Source: Kribbella rubisoli (GTDB taxonomy: Bacteria > Actinomycetota > Actinomycetes > Propionibacteriales > Kribbellaceae). Taken from it: 64,000 bases of DNA. The stretch is from contig NZ_SHKR01000011.1 of NCBI RefSeq assembly GCF_004217145.1, positions 1,798,001-1,862,000 on the forward strand, read 5' to 3'. Shown piece by piece: positions 25,990 to 35,216 of this stretch (positions within the stretch are counted from its first letter, which is position 1; every line of letters begins with the position of its first letter). The notes under the pieces were generated by a model. The model did not search any database. It was not told the DNA's origin and saw only the letters and a list, made by a program, of their open reading frames with translations. The position numbers and the translations under genes were made by a program.

Positions 25990-26167
25990 GGGCGGTGTCC
26001 TGTCTTCGGGGGCGGTGGACACTTGCGCTTCCCCCACTAGCGCAGGGTCTTTTCGAAAGTTTGACGACGGACCGTAAGGGCGTCAACATCTCGGCGAGAA
26101 GAAAGTTCACTTCGGAACAAAACAGGAGATATTCCCAGCTCAGTGGAACAAAGTGAGGATCTGTCCC

Positions 26168-26314
26168 ATGAACCGACGCCAGTTCCCAGCGCTCGGAACC
26201 ACAGCCGCGGCCGCCCCGGCACTACCCTCCGTCACCGCCACCGTCGTCCACCCCGACGGTTTCCTGCTCGCGGGCGCCGAGCTGTCAGGTCTCAGTGCCC
26301 GAGCTGGCTGGTGA
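26168..26314 (+). pseudogene. Orphan Tat-signal ORF (48 codons), probable gene remnant
   Basis: ATG 26168 has GAGGA 8 nt upstream. It opens MNRRQFPALGTTAAAAPALP, a textbook twin-arginine signal with RRQF and an Ala-rich hydrophobic region. After ~28 more codons it hits TGA at 26312-26314, inside the 3' end of the convergent PPOX gene. No downstream frame continues a plausible mature protein. The most likely reading is the 5' remnant of an exported enzyme lost by deletion. A real 48-residue secreted peptide is less likely. Confidence 0.55.
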
Positions 26315-26723
26315 TGCGCTCGACGACGACGCTTGTCGCGTAACGCGTCGTGCCCGGCGGCTCGACGTCGGTCCAGTTGCCGGTGTACTTCCGCGCAACC
26401 GCCTGCTCCAGCGCCAGCTCCGGATCCGGCATCAGGTCGTCGATCCGGCCCCGCAACTCGACGTAGTACGTCGGCTGGGCCGGATCGACGACGACCAGCG
26501 AGATCGCCGGATTGCGCTGCAGGTTGCGCAGCTTCTGCCGGCCCTCGACCAGACTGAACCGGACCCGCTCTCCGTCCCAGAGGAACCACAGCGGAGTCAC
26601 CTGCGGCTCGCCGCGCCTGCCGATCGTCCCCACCATCGCGATCGCCTTCGAAGACAGCAGGTCATGGAACTGCGCCGGAATCTCCACGGTGGCGAGAATA
26701 GGCTCAGCTGAGGGCGAACTCAC
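26292..26723 (-). CDS. PPOX-class pyridoxamine-oxidase-fold protein (probably F420-dependent)
   Basis: 143 residues of split-barrel fold: AIAMVGTIGRRGEPQVTPLWFLWDG is the typical first strands, with KLRNLQRNPAISLVVVDP as the middle helix-strand. Actinobacterial members of this length often use F420 or FMN to reduce small molecules. Its GTG start overlaps the 3' end of the upstream TetR gene by 20 bp, so the two are co-transcribed. A later GTG at 26687 is an alternative start. Confidence 0.8.
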   Translation of the reverse strand: MSSPSAEPILATVEIPAQFHDLLSSKAIAMVGTIGRRGEPQVTPLWFLWDGERVRFSLVEGRQKLRNLQRNPAISLVVVDPAQPTYYVELRGRIDDLMPDPELALEQAVARKYTGNWTDVEPPGTTRYATSVVVERITSQLGH

Positions 26724-27288
26724 CCGCGTGGACGCCGGCAGCGTTCATCAGCGCTGAGGCGGTTGCGGCGCCGATGCCGCCGAGAGGTTGGGCTCGGACC
26801 ACTGCTCGGGCGCTCGCGCCGTCGAAGATCATGGTGAGCTGGATCGCCACTGTCGACGGGTCCTCGGCGCCGGCCTTCACCAGCTCGCGATGGAAGAAGT
26901 CGGTCAGCTGCTGCTTGAAGTGCCGCGCCACCACCGACCCCGGGTGCTCCGGGTTCTTCAGCTCCACCGCCGTACCCACGTAGGGGCAGCCGAGGTAGTT
27001 GCCCGAAGCAACCAGCTCGTCCTGGCGCTCGAACACCGTCAGGATCCGCTCCCGCGGCGACCGGTCGTCCTCGGCCCCCGGCTGCAGCAGCGTCTGGTAC
27101 GCCGGGCCGCGGCTGGCGAGGCTCTCCGCGATCAGCTCGTCCTTCGACCGGAACAGCTGGTACATCGACTTCTTCGACACCCCGGCCGCCTTGCAGAGCG
27201 CGTCCACTCCGATGTTGACGCCGTCGCGGTAGAAGAGTTCCCCCGCGGCGTCCAGCAGTCGCTCACGGGGTGTCGCCGAAGTGCTCAT
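26704..27288 (-). CDS. TetR/AcrR-family regulator divergent from an SDR gene
   Basis: 194 residues. N-terminal DNA-binding domain TPRERLLDAAGELFYRDG, then VDALCKAAGVSKKSMYQLF. The C-terminal part resembles the YxaF/LmrA-type domain (ASGNYLGCPYVGTAVEL, HFKQQLTDFFHREL). It starts 89 bp from the divergent SDR gene, and two matching 14-16 bp palindromes lie between them. It most likely represses the SDR and its own operon with the PPOX gene. Confidence 0.9.
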   Translation of the reverse strand: MSTSATPRERLLDAAGELFYRDGVNIGVDALCKAAGVSKKSMYQLFRSKDELIAESLASRGPAYQTLLQPGAEDDRSPRERILTVFERQDELVASGNYLGCPYVGTAVELKNPEHPGSVVARHFKQQLTDFFHRELVKAGAEDPSTVAIQLTMIFDGASARAVVRAQPLGGIGAATASALMNAAGVHAGEFALS

Positions 27289-27320
27289 GGAACGAGGGTA
27301 CCGGTTGGATTTGAAAACGG

Positions 27321-27359
27321 AAACCGATCGGTTTACTGTGTGCGAAACAGATCGGTTTC
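27321..27359. promoter_or_regulatory. Tandem TetR operators
   Basis: Perfect palindrome AAACCGATCGGTTT at 27321-27334 and near-copy GAAACAGATCGGTTTC at 27344-27359, with centres 24 bp apart. They lie between the divergent TetR and SDR genes, 18 bp from the SDR start, where a repressor would block transcription. Assignment to this TetR protein is by position. Confidence 0.8.
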
Positions 27360-27376
27360 CTCCTAGGGAGTTTCAG

Positions 27377-28078
27377 ATGACCACACTCGAAGGCGCCGTC
27401 GTCCTCGTCACCGGCGGGCAGCGCGGCATCGGTAAGGCGATCGTCGACGACCTGCTGAGCCGCGGCGCCGCGAAGATCTACGCGACTGCCCGTACGCCGA
27501 AGCCGAGCACGGATCCGCGCGTCGTACCGCTGCCGCTCGAGATCACCGACCAGGCCTCGATCGACGCGCTGGCCGCGGCTGCGCCGGACGTCACGATCCT
27601 GATCAACAACGCCGGCGCCAGCTCGCCGGACACCTACCTGGACAGCTCGATCGAGGACGTCCGCGCGGTCTTCGACGCGAACTTCTTCGGTCCGCTCCAG
27701 CTCACCAAGGCGTTCGTCCCGATCATCGAGCGCAACGGCGGCGGCCACATCCTCAACGCCCACTCGGCCCTGTCCTGGGTCGCCCGGCACGGCGCGTACT
27801 CCGCGACCAAGGCGGCGTTCTGGCTGCAGTCCAACGCGATCCGCGTCGAGCTGCTCAACCGCGGCATCGGCGTCACCGGCCTGCACATGGGGTACGTCGA
27901 CACCGACATGGTGTCCGCGGTCACCGCCCCGAAGTCCCGCCCCGAGGACATTGCCAAGCAGGCCCTCGACGGCATCGAGTCCGGTGCGCACGAGGTCCTC
28001 GCCGATGACACCGCTCGCGGCGCGAAGGCCGCCGTCTCCGGCGACCTGACCGGGCTCTACCCCGAGCTAGTTGGCTGA
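27377..28078 (+). CDS. Short-chain dehydrogenase/reductase
   Basis: 233 residues. NAD(P) site VTGGQRGIGKAI (TGxxxGIG), NNAG motif LINNAGAS, catalytic Ser in AHSALSWVA and YSATK (YxxxK). GGGAG lies 6 nt before ATG 27377. The Ala-Arg after the second strand (YATARTPK) suggests NADPH preference. It is transcribed from the TetR-controlled promoter; substrate is unknown. The 3' end overlaps the convergent DJ-1/PfpI gene by 12 bp. Confidence 0.9.
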   Translation: MTTLEGAVVLVTGGQRGIGKAIVDDLLSRGAAKIYATARTPKPSTDPRVVPLPLEITDQASIDALAAAAPDVTILINNAGASSPDTYLDSSIEDVRAVFDANFFGPLQLTKAFVPIIERNGGGHILNAHSALSWVARHGAYSATKAAFWLQSNAIRVELLNRGIGVTGLHMGYVDTDMVSAVTAPKSRPEDIAKQALDGIESGAHEVLADDTARGAKAAVSGDLTGLYPELVG

Positions 28079-28663
28079 AATGTAGACGTCGCGGTCGCGG
28101 GTGTATTCCATGGCACCCGCGATCCCGTCGGCGACATCCGGACCGAGTTCGCGCTCGACGATCCGGAGCGCGAGATCGATCCCGCTGGTGATTCCGCCGG
28201 CGGTGATCAGCGTGCCGTCGTCGACGACCCGGTTGGTCTTCAGGTCAGCGCCGAAAGCCTCCAGCTCGGCCCACGCGCCACGGTTGGTCGTGGCCGGGCG
28301 TCCCTTCACCAATCCGGCCTCGGCCAGCAGCATCGAGCCGGTGCACACCGAGCCGATCCACTGCAGCGAGGGCGCCAGCTCAGCGATCCGCCGCGTCATC
28401 ACGCCACGCCGAGCCTCGGCCCATGAGCCCTTCTCCGCGCGGTTCATCCATCCGCCGCCCGGCACGAAGAGCGCATCGGGCTGCCCCAGGCCTTCTGGCG
28501 CCTTGAACTGCAGGCCGTGCATCCCGGTCACCTCGGCCGGCCCGTCCAGCCCGACGAGCGCCAGCTCGAACTCGGGCCGCCGGGCCGCGTGGCTCCAGAC
28601 CTCGAACGGCCCCATCACGTCCATCTCGTCCACACCGTCGAACACCAGGATCTCGATTCGCAT
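28067..28663 (-). CDS. DJ-1/PfpI-family protein
   Basis: 198 residues from ATG 28663 (GGAGG just upstream). Start MRIEILVFDGVDEMDVMGPF is the fold's first strand. The nucleophile elbow GSVCTGSMLLAEAGL holds the conserved Cys, and GGITSGIDLALRIVE is the closing helix. This pattern matches the stand-alone relatives of AraC-linked GATase1 domains (isonitrile hydratase-like). The exact reaction is unknown. Confidence 0.87.
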   Translation of the reverse strand: MRIEILVFDGVDEMDVMGPFEVWSHAARRPEFELALVGLDGPAEVTGMHGLQFKAPEGLGQPDALFVPGGGWMNRAEKGSWAEARRGVMTRRIAELAPSLQWIGSVCTGSMLLAEAGLVKGRPATTNRGAWAELEAFGADLKTNRVVDDGTLITAGGITSGIDLALRIVERELGPDVADGIAGAMEYTRDRDVYISAN

Positions 28664-28740
28664 ACCTCCACCCAACCGGGACGGCTCGGAGGCAGCCAGT
28701 GGCCACGATGCCCATGTTCGCAAGGATCTGGCCAGCCTCC

Positions 28741-29073
28741 TCAGACCAGCACGTCGGTGGCCTTGTGCTTGCGGTCGACGCCCTCGACGAAGATCACCAC
28801 GCCGTCGGAGTTCCCGGTCCGCAGCGGCAGGATCTCGCGGTAGTCGGGCGACTCGTACCAGTCCCGCAGGTGGTCGTAGTCCGGGACCTCGATCACGATC
28901 GGCGCTCCCTCCCACTCTCCCTCGATCTGCTCGGCCGTCGCGCCGTGGACGAGGAAGTGACCGTCGTACGGCGCGAGCGTCTCGTCGATCCGCTCGAGGT
29001 ACTCGACGATGTCGGCGCCCATCCGGACGTTGCGCAGGTAGGCGATCGCGTAAGCCTTCATTCTCTGTGTCAT
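28741..29073 (-). CDS. DUF1330 protein
   Basis: About 110 residues. DUF1330 features are AYAIAYLRNV, ADIVEYLERI, GHFLVHGA and the C-terminal DWYESPDYREILPLR, a ferredoxin-like small fold related to dimeric alpha-beta barrels. Start may be ATG 29073 or ATG 29061. Family function is not established. It is a single gene divergent from the kinase. Confidence 0.8.
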   Translation of the reverse strand: MTQRMKAYAIAYLRNVRMGADIVEYLERIDETLAPYDGHFLVHGATAEQIEGEWEGAPIVIEVPDYDHLRDWYESPDYREILPLRTGNSDGVVIFVEGVDRKHKATDVLV

Positions 29074-29163
29074 GGCTCCAGCCTTGACCACGGGGAGAAT
29101 TCGCACGATTACCTCTGACGTCATCGGGACGGCTTGATCTGCTCCCGACGTACCGTAGATGCC

Positions 29164-31071
29164 ATGTCAGTCACAGGGGGACCGCCTTCCACCCATGCGG
29201 AGGAGGTGGAGGACGAGCGGCTCGGACCGTACCGGTTGATCCGGCGGCTCGGCCAGGGCGGCATGGGAGTGGTTTACCTCGCCGAAGGCCCTGAGCACCA
29301 GGAGGTCGCGGTCAAGGTGCTGCGGCCGCACGTCGCGCACGACCCGATCGCACGGGCCCGGTTGCAGCGCGAGGCGACCACCCTGCAGAAGGTGGACCAC
29401 CCCGGCGTGGCCGGCATCCTCGACCACGACCTGGAGGCCGAGCGGCCCTACCTGGTGACGCGTTTCGTCCCGGGCCGGCCGCTGGACGAGCAGGTCGACG
29501 AGCGCGGCCCACTGACCCCGCGCAAGTGGCTGCCGCTGGCAGGCTGCCTGGCCGAGTCGCTGCAGGCGATCCACGCGGTCGGCGTGATCCACCGCGACCT
29601 GAAGCCCGGCAACGTGATGATGTTCAACAGCAAGCCAGTCATGATCGACTTCGGTATCGCCCAGGCCGCCGACGATCTGCGACTCACCCAGACCGGCCTC
29701 GTGATCGGTACGCCGGGCTATCTGGCGCCCGAGCTCATCGAGGGCGAGATGGTGTCGCAGTCCGCGGACTGGTGGGGCTGGGCCGCCACTGTGGCGTTCG
29801 CCGCGACCGGGCGGCGGCCTTTCGGCAAGGGACCGTTCGAAGCAGTGCTGGCGCGCGTGCACTCCGGTCAGGCTGATCTGGAGGGGCTGGACCCGCGGCT
29901 GAAGCCACTGCTCGCCGCAGCGCTCTCACCGAGCAAGGCCGACCGGCCGACGCAAGAAGAGATCATGGACGGTCTCACCCGGTACTCCGAGGGCCGCGAT
30001 GCCCTACTGCCGCGTGGGACGCCTACTGTCGCCGCCGTACCGCCGACCCGGCTCGTGACGAAGCTCATGCCGACGGATGCAGAACCCCCGGTGGGTCCGA
30101 CACCGACTGAGGTCGCGCAGCTTGTGCCGCCGGTGATCCCACCGCTGTCGGCGTTCACACCGCTCCGCGACAAGATCCGGGACGCGGCGGCGAAGAAGCC
30201 TGCCGCCGAGGTGCCACCGCACCCGGCGACGTACAGCCCGGCGCCTAACGCGGCTGCTCCGGCTGGGATGCCGTTGCCGTACCAGAGCGGTCTGCCGGCG
30301 CCGTACTCACAGCCGTACCCACAGCCCTACTCGCAGCCGTACCAGCAGGCCGGTCCCCCAGCGACCGTCCAGCCCGCGACTGTTCACCCCGCGGCGCAGC
30401 CTGTCCAGCCCGCCAAGGCCCCGCCGGCCGGTCGACGTACCGCGGTCATCGTCGGCTTCATGGTCGCCCTGACCGGGCTGATCGCGCTGACACCTCTGGT
30501 CGGCTCAGCAGTCGCCGTCATCCTGCTCGTGCTCGCGCGGACAGTCGACCGTTCGAGTACGGCGTTGATGCGGCGCCGTCAGGTCCGCGGACGCTCCGGC
30601 AAGTCCGACGGCGTCATTGCAGCAGCCGCGAGCCCGCTGCAGCTGGCGATGGCCGCGCTGATCACGCTGCCCTGTCTGATCCTTCCGCTGGTCATGGCGG
30701 TCGTTATCGGCGGCATCGTCACCGCCGTCGCCGCCACGACGTACGACCTCAACTGGCAGCCGCTGTCGGCAGTCGGCTTCGGCAGCGCCGCACTGACCGC
30801 GCTGTTCACTGCCTGGTGGGGCCCCGGCGGAAGCTCGCTGCGTCGAGGCGCCCACATCGCGGCGCGCAACACGTTCCGCGCGCACTGGCTCTCCGCGCTG
30901 ATGGCCGTCGTACTGCTGGCGATCGGTGGCATCACGTTCTACAAGGCCACCCAGGGAGCCGGCGCGGACTGGGCACGCACTCCGATCGAGACGCCGAACA
31001 TCGAGCGTCCGACCCTCGGCGACCTGCGCAACGCGCCGTTCATCCGGGACCTCCCCATCATCGGAAACTGA
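29164..31071 (+). CDS. Ser/Thr protein kinase with C-terminal membrane helices
   Basis: 635 residues. Kinase domain (~20-275): LGQGGMGVVYLA glycine loop, VAVKVL lysine, VIHRDLKPGNVMMF catalytic loop, MIDFGIA and GTPGYLAPELI. A Pro/Gln/Tyr-rich cytoplasmic linker (~300-430) has PYSQPY-like repeats. Four transmembrane helices end the protein, instead of the single helix plus PASTA sensor of PknB. The C-terminal ~40 residues are probably extracytoplasmic. Signal and targets unknown. It converges on purA. Confidence 0.93.
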   Translation: MSVTGGPPSTHAEEVEDERLGPYRLIRRLGQGGMGVVYLAEGPEHQEVAVKVLRPHVAHDPIARARLQREATTLQKVDHPGVAGILDHDLEAERPYLVTRFVPGRPLDEQVDERGPLTPRKWLPLAGCLAESLQAIHAVGVIHRDLKPGNVMMFNSKPVMIDFGIAQAADDLRLTQTGLVIGTPGYLAPELIEGEMVSQSADWWGWAATVAFAATGRRPFGKGPFEAVLARVHSGQADLEGLDPRLKPLLAAALSPSKADRPTQEEIMDGLTRYSEGRDALLPRGTPTVAAVPPTRLVTKLMPTDAEPPVGPTPTEVAQLVPPVIPPLSAFTPLRDKIRDAAAKKPAAEVPPHPATYSPAPNAAAPAGMPLPYQSGLPAPYSQPYPQPYSQPYQQAGPPATVQPATVHPAAQPVQPAKAPPAGRRTAVIVGFMVALTGLIALTPLVGSAVAVILLVLARTVDRSSTALMRRRQVRGRSGKSDGVIAAAASPLQLAMAALITLPCLILPLVMAVVIGGIVTAVAATTYDLNWQPLSAVGFGSAALTALFTAWWGPGGSSLRRGAHIAARNTFRAHWLSALMAVVLLAIGGITFYKATQGAGADWARTPIETPNIERPTLGDLRNAPFIRDLPIIGN

Positions 31072-31092
31072 CGACGGGGAGGCCGGTCGGCG

Positions 31093-32373
31093 TTACAGCT
31101 GGACGATCTGGCTGCGCTCCGGGCCGACGCCGATGGCGGAGATCCGCGCACCGCTGAGCGACTCGACCGCGCGGACGTACGACTGCGCTTCCTTCGGCAG
31201 GTCCTCGAACGTGCGGCACCCGGTGATGTCGTCGGACCAGCCGTCGAACTCCTCGTAGACCGGGACCGAGTGGTGGAAGTCCGTCTGGGTCATCGGCATC
31301 TCGTCGTACCGGACGCCGTTCACGTCGTACGCGACGCAGACCGGGATCTTCTCGCGGCCGGTGAGGGTGTCGAGCTTGGTGAGCACGAAGTCCGAGACGC
31401 CGTTCACGCGGGCGGCGTACCGGGCGATGACCGAGTCGTACCAACCGCAGCGACGCGGCCGGCCGGTCGTCGTACCGAACTCGGCGCCCTGCTGGCGCAG
31501 CCACTCGCCGTCGGCGTCCAGAAGCTCGGTCGGGAACGGGCCTTCGCCGACGCGGGTCGTGTACGCCTTCACGACGGCCATGACCCGGTCGATGCGGGTC
31601 GGCGGGATACCGGTGCCGGTGCAGGCGCCCGCGGAGATCGCGTTCGACGAGGTGACGAACGGGTACGTGCCGTGGTCGACGTCGAGCAGCGTGGCCTGAC
31701 CGGCCTCCATCAGCACGGTCTTGCCGTCGTCGAGTGCCTTGTTCAGCAGGAGGCTGGTGTCCGCGACCATCGGGCGCAAGCGGTCGGCGTACGCGAGCAG
31801 CTCGTCCAGCACCTCGCGGATCTCGACCGCGCGCCGGTTGTACACCTTCACCAGCAGCTGGTTCTTCTGCTCCAGCGCGCCGGTGACCTTCTGCTCGAGG
31901 ATCTTCTCGTCGTACAGGTCCTGGATCCGGATGCCGACCCGGTTCATCTTGTCGGCGTACGTCGGACCGATACCGCGGCCCGTGGTCCCGATCTTCCGGC
32001 TGCCGAGGAACCGCTCGGTGACCTTGTCGAGGGTCCGGTTGTACGGCGGGATGACGTGCGCGCTCGCGCTGACCACGAGTCGCGACGTGTCCACCCCGCG
32101 CGCCTGCAGCGCGTCGAGCTCCTCGAACAGCACGCTGAGGTCGACCACGACCCCGTTGCCGATCACCGGGGTCACGCCCGGTGTGAGGATGCCGCTCGGG
32201 AGCAGGTGCAGCGCGTACTTCTCGGATCCGATCACCACCGTGTGGCCGGCGTTGTTACCGCCGTTGAACTTCACCACGTAGTCGATGACCTCGCCCGTGT
32301 TGCCGAGCAGATCGGTCGCCTTGCCTTTGCCCTCATCGCCCCACTGGGCGCCGACGAGCACGATTGCGGGCAT
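31093..32373 (-). CDS. purA: Adenylosuccinate synthetase
   Basis: 426 residues from ATG 32373, with GAGGAGGG 6 nt upstream. [21 protein letters not shown] is the GTP-binding P-loop signature. [19 protein letters not shown] and the C-terminal [12 protein letters not shown] and KLDTLTG motifs are present. It couples IMP and aspartate with GTP to make adenylosuccinate, the substrate of PurB encoded at 5894-7330. Confidence 0.97.
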   Translation of the reverse strand: MPAIVLVGAQWGDEGKGKATDLLGNTGEVIDYVVKFNGGNNAGHTVVIGSEKYALHLLPSGILTPGVTPVIGNGVVVDLSVLFEELDALQARGVDTSRLVVSASAHVIPPYNRTLDKVTERFLGSRKIGTTGRGIGPTYADKMNRVGIRIQDLYDEKILEQKVTGALEQKNQLLVKVYNRRAVEIREVLDELLAYADRLRPMVADTSLLLNKALDDGKTVLMEAGQATLLDVDHGTYPFVTSSNAISAGACTGTGIPPTRIDRVMAVVKAYTTRVGEGPFPTELLDADGEWLRQQGAEFGTTTGRPRRCGWYDSVIARYAARVNGVSDFVLTKLDTLTGREKIPVCVAYDVNGVRYDEMPMTQTDFHHSVPVYEEFDGWSDDITGCRTFEDLPKEAQSYVRAVESLSGARISAIGVGPERSQIVQL

Positions 32374-32617
32374 CTCAGCCCTCCTCTTCACGCACCAACT
32401 TCACACCCCGTGGCGGTCGGTGCTGGAAACGGTGAAGCCCGGAGACGTTCACCGGACATTCATCCGGCAACGCATCCAGGCTCTTGCGACCAAAGCCTAC
32501 CGGAACCGCGCGCAGGCGTTTCGGGCCTGTCCACAACCCCTAAGCGACCGTTTCAAATAGCTGTTTCATCAAGCGATGGGTTGCCAACTTGCGTGATCAC
32601 GTGCACACTCTTAGTCA

Positions 32618-32661
32618 GCGGCCCGCCGAAACTGCCGCAGGGGACGGTTCCGGCGGGCCGC
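32618..32661 (-). terminator. Hairpin downstream of the VOC gene
   Basis: GCGGCCCGCCG (32618-32628) and CGGCGGGCCGC (32651-32661) form an 11-bp GC-only stem 4 bp beyond the VOC stop on the minus strand. The rest of the 290-bp space up to purA (32374-32617) holds the purA leader and promoter and no visible gene. Confidence 0.65.
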
Positions 32662-32665
32662 TTCC

Positions 32666-33154
32666 TCATGAGTCGAGACCCTCGGGGTTCGAGGCGAGCC
32701 ACTCTTTCACTCGCCGGTCTGCCTCCTCGCGCGATACGTCCTCGACCTTCGTCAGGATCGCCCAGCGGTGCCCGAACGGATCGATGACCGTGCCGAACCG
32801 GTCACCGGTCATGAAGGTCTGCACCTCTTCCACCGACGTCGCGCCGGCCTCGATGGCCTTCGCGTACGTCGCGTCCACGTCCGGCACGTAGTGCACCAGC
32901 GAGGAGTGCACCCACTCGCCGTTCGGCGCGCGCAGTCCGATCTGCGGCATCTGGTCGCTCAACTGCAGCATCGAGTTGCCGAACTTCAGCTCAGCCTGAC
33001 CGACCCGCCCGTCCGGCATGTCCTGCCGGCTGATCACCTCCGCCCCGAACACCGACTGATAGAACTCGATCGCCTTCGGCCCGTCGGAGACGGCGAGGTA
33101 CGGGGTCAGCGAGTGATAACCGTCGGGGATGGGGTTTACCGTGTTCGTCGTCAT
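32666..33154 (-). CDS. VOC-fold protein, PhnB/glyoxalase-like
   Basis: 162 residues from ATG 33154. LTPYLAVSDGPKAIEFYQSVFG, ELKFGNSMLQLSDQ and DRFGTVIDPFGHRWAI are the paired beta-alpha-beta motifs of PhnB-type glyoxalase/bleomycin-resistance proteins. The usual metal ligands are only partly present, so activity is uncertain. It is divergent from an AraC regulator 57 bp away, which may control it. Confidence 0.88.
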   Translation of the reverse strand: MTTNTVNPIPDGYHSLTPYLAVSDGPKAIEFYQSVFGAEVISRQDMPDGRVGQAELKFGNSMLQLSDQMPQIGLRAPNGEWVHSSLVHYVPDVDATYAKAIEAGATSVEEVQTFMTGDRFGTVIDPFGHRWAILTKVEDVSREEADRRVKEWLASNPEGLDS

Positions 33155-33211
33155 GCCCTTAGTCAAAGCCCTGGGGGCCATAGCGGTCTTGTAAGAAAGC
33201 GACAGTCAGCC

Positions 33212-34030
33212 TTGACCCAGCCACCGGACAACGAGCGAGGCATCCTGCACCCCCGGGAGCAGGCCCGGCACCGTTCGCTGCACCGCCTCGCAGCCGGCCC
33301 GGACGCCGGCCGGTTCGTGGAGTGGTACTGGATCGTCGAGTGGGACCTGGACGAGCCGTACACGGCCGAGGTGCTGCCCTATCCGAGCGTGAACGTGACG
33401 TTCGAGCAGCCGGGCGGCGCGTTCGTGAACGGGGTCTGCACGCGCAAGTTCGAGCGCGAACTGGTGGGCCGCGGCCGCGCCTTCGGGGTGAAGTTCTGGG
33501 CCGGCGGCTTCGGGGCGATCACCGGCCTCGACGTCGGCTCGTTCCGCGACGAAGTACTGCCGCTGACCGACGTCTTCCCCGACGGCGACCGACTCGCGGA
33601 CCTCATGTTCACAGCCGAATCCGACGAACGCCGCCGCGCCGTCTTCGAGGCATTCCTACGTGACCACCTCGCGCCCCCGGACTCGTCGTACGAACTCGTC
33701 CGGGAGATCGTCACGACCATCGCGTCCGACCGCTCAATGGCCCGCGTAGACGAAATCACCGACCGCTTCAACGTACCGATCCGCACCCTCCAACGGCTCT
33801 TCCGCCGGTACGTCGGCGTAGGCCCGAAATGGATCCTCCGCCGCTACCGCCTCCACGACGGCGCCGAGCTACTCGCGCAGGGCGAAGTAGCCGAACTGGC
33901 GGAACTGTCCGCCTCCCTCGGCTACTTCGACCAGGCCCACTTCTCGAAGGAGTTCAAGCAGCAGATCGGTCTGACGCCGGCGGAGTACGCAACGCGAGCC
34001 GCCGCCGAACGCCAGATCACCTACCGCTGA
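33212..34030 (+). CDS. AraC-family transcriptional regulator
   Basis: About 272 residues. The N-terminal ~150 residues carry the DUF6597-type sensor (DAGRFVEWYWIVEWDL, then VLPYPSVNVTFE). The C-terminal AraC domain has FNVPIRTLQRLFRRYVGVG and LAELSASLGYFDQAHFSKEF. No ATG lies at the right place; TTG 33212 is the first plausible start past the divergent VOC promoter, and the start remains uncertain. The 3' end overlaps the convergent MFS gene by 14 bp. Confidence 0.85.
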   Translation: MTQPPDNERGILHPREQARHRSLHRLAAGPDAGRFVEWYWIVEWDLDEPYTAEVLPYPSVNVTFEQPGGAFVNGVCTRKFERELVGRGRAFGVKFWAGGFGAITGLDVGSFRDEVLPLTDVFPDGDRLADLMFTAESDERRRAVFEAFLRDHLAPPDSSYELVREIVTTIASDRSMARVDEITDRFNVPIRTLQRLFRRYVGVGPKWILRRYRLHDGAELLAQGEVAELAELSASLGYFDQAHFSKEFKQQIGLTPAEYATRAAAERQITYR

Positions 34031-35216
34031 GCTTCACCGTCATCGCCATCAGCGTTGCCATCACCGCTGCTGCGAGCGCGACCATGAAGCCGTACTGCGC
34101 GCTGTGGTCGTCGACGAGCCAGCCGGCGAAGGCGGAGCCTAGGGCTATGCCGGCTGCGCCGCCTGAGTTCAGCCAGGTGAAGGCCTGGGTCAGGATTGCG
34201 GGGTGGACGGTTGTCTCGGTCAATACCGCGGACAGGGTCTGGAACGGTGCAATCGCCAAGCCAGGAAGAGCCAAGGCGATAGCTGCTGTCAGCGGAGTGT
34301 GCGCTGCGATCAAGGGGACGCAACTGATGGTCAGCCAGACGAAGGCGATGACGAACTGTGTCTCTGGAGCAGTCCGCCACCGGCGTGCGCCGTACACGAG
34401 TCCGGCGAACAGACTGACCAGGCTGGTGATGCTGTAGAGCGGTCCGGCCAGGCCCGGAGTACCTCTTGAGACTGCGAAGGCGGTGACGGAGACCTGCATG
34501 CTGCCGAGGAAGAGGCCGATGCCGATGTTCGTACCGACCAGGCCGGCGAATCGCTTGTGCAGTAGGTGTTTCGCGTGCCCGTGCTCACCAGGTGCGGTCG
34601 GCGGTGGCGCCGTACCTCGTTGTATCGCCAGGACGAGGCCGCCGGACACCAGGAGACTTGTCGCGAGGATCGAGCCTGCTGCTGGGCTGGTGGACGAGCT
34701 CACGATGCCGACCAGCCCTGGACCGACCATGAACGCGATGCCGACGCTCAGCGCCTCCAACGCGAACGCCGACGAGAGCAGTGGGGTGTCGCGTAGTGCG
34801 TACGACCAACGGGCCGCCGTCTGCGCACTCACCTGCGGTAGCGATCCGCCGGCGAGGACGCCGGCTACAACGAGCGACCAGAGCGATGAGTCGGAGACGG
34901 TGAGGCTGATGAGCAGAGCCATCGTCGTCGCGTGTACGAGCAACGTGATCGGCAACATCCGGGTCTGACCGAACCGGTCGATGAGTCGCGCGACCTGCGG
35001 TCCGGCGACCGCTTCGGCGACAGCGAAGCCGCCGGTAACGCTGCCTGCCGCGGCGTACGAGCCGGTCGATCCGTGGACCAGCCAGACGATGCCGAGGCCG
35101 GTCATGGCGATCCCGATCCTTGCCGGGACCGCTGCGAGGTAGAACTTCCACGCGCCAGGAGTACGCAGTACCGCTGCGTAAGTGGGCGCGCCTATCCGTC
35201 CGGTGAGAGCCGGCAC
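34017..35216 (-). CDS. Major facilitator superfamily transporter
   Basis: 399 residues, about twelve transmembrane helices in two halves, with the loop 2-3 basic/Gly motif (LIDRFGQTRMLPI). The central cytoplasmic loop has PPPTAPGEHGHAKH. Resembles MFS efflux proteins of the SET/arabinose-efflux kind. Substrate unknown. The 168 bp upstream (35217-35384) holds a short C-rich hairpin (CTTCC...GGAAG) and no gene. Confidence 0.87.
   Translation of the reverse strand: MPALTGRIGAPTYAAVLRTPGAWKFYLAAVPARIGIAMTGLGIVWLVHGSTGSYAAAGSVTGGFAVAEAVAGPQVARLIDRFGQTRMLPITLLVHATTMALLISLTVSDSSLWSLVVAGVLAGGSLPQVSAQTAARWSYALRDTPLLSSAFALEALSVGIAFMVGPGLVGIVSSSTSPAAGSILATSLLVSGGLVLAIQRGTAPPPTAPGEHGHAKHLLHKRFAGLVGTNIGIGLFLGSMQVSVTAFAVSRGTPGLAGPLYSITSLVSLFAGLVYGARRWRTAPETQFVIAFVWLTISCVPLIAAHTPLTAAIALALPGLAIAPFQTLSAVLTETTVHPAILTQAFTWLNSGGAAGIALGSAFAGWLVDDHSAQYGFMVALAAAVMATLMAMTVKLSGR

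Noticed and set aside
26143..26343. 66-codon + strand ORF overlapping the Tat-signal ORF
   Set aside because: It is Arg/Pro-rich and in another frame; the Tat frame has the ribosome-binding site and a recognisable signal peptide.
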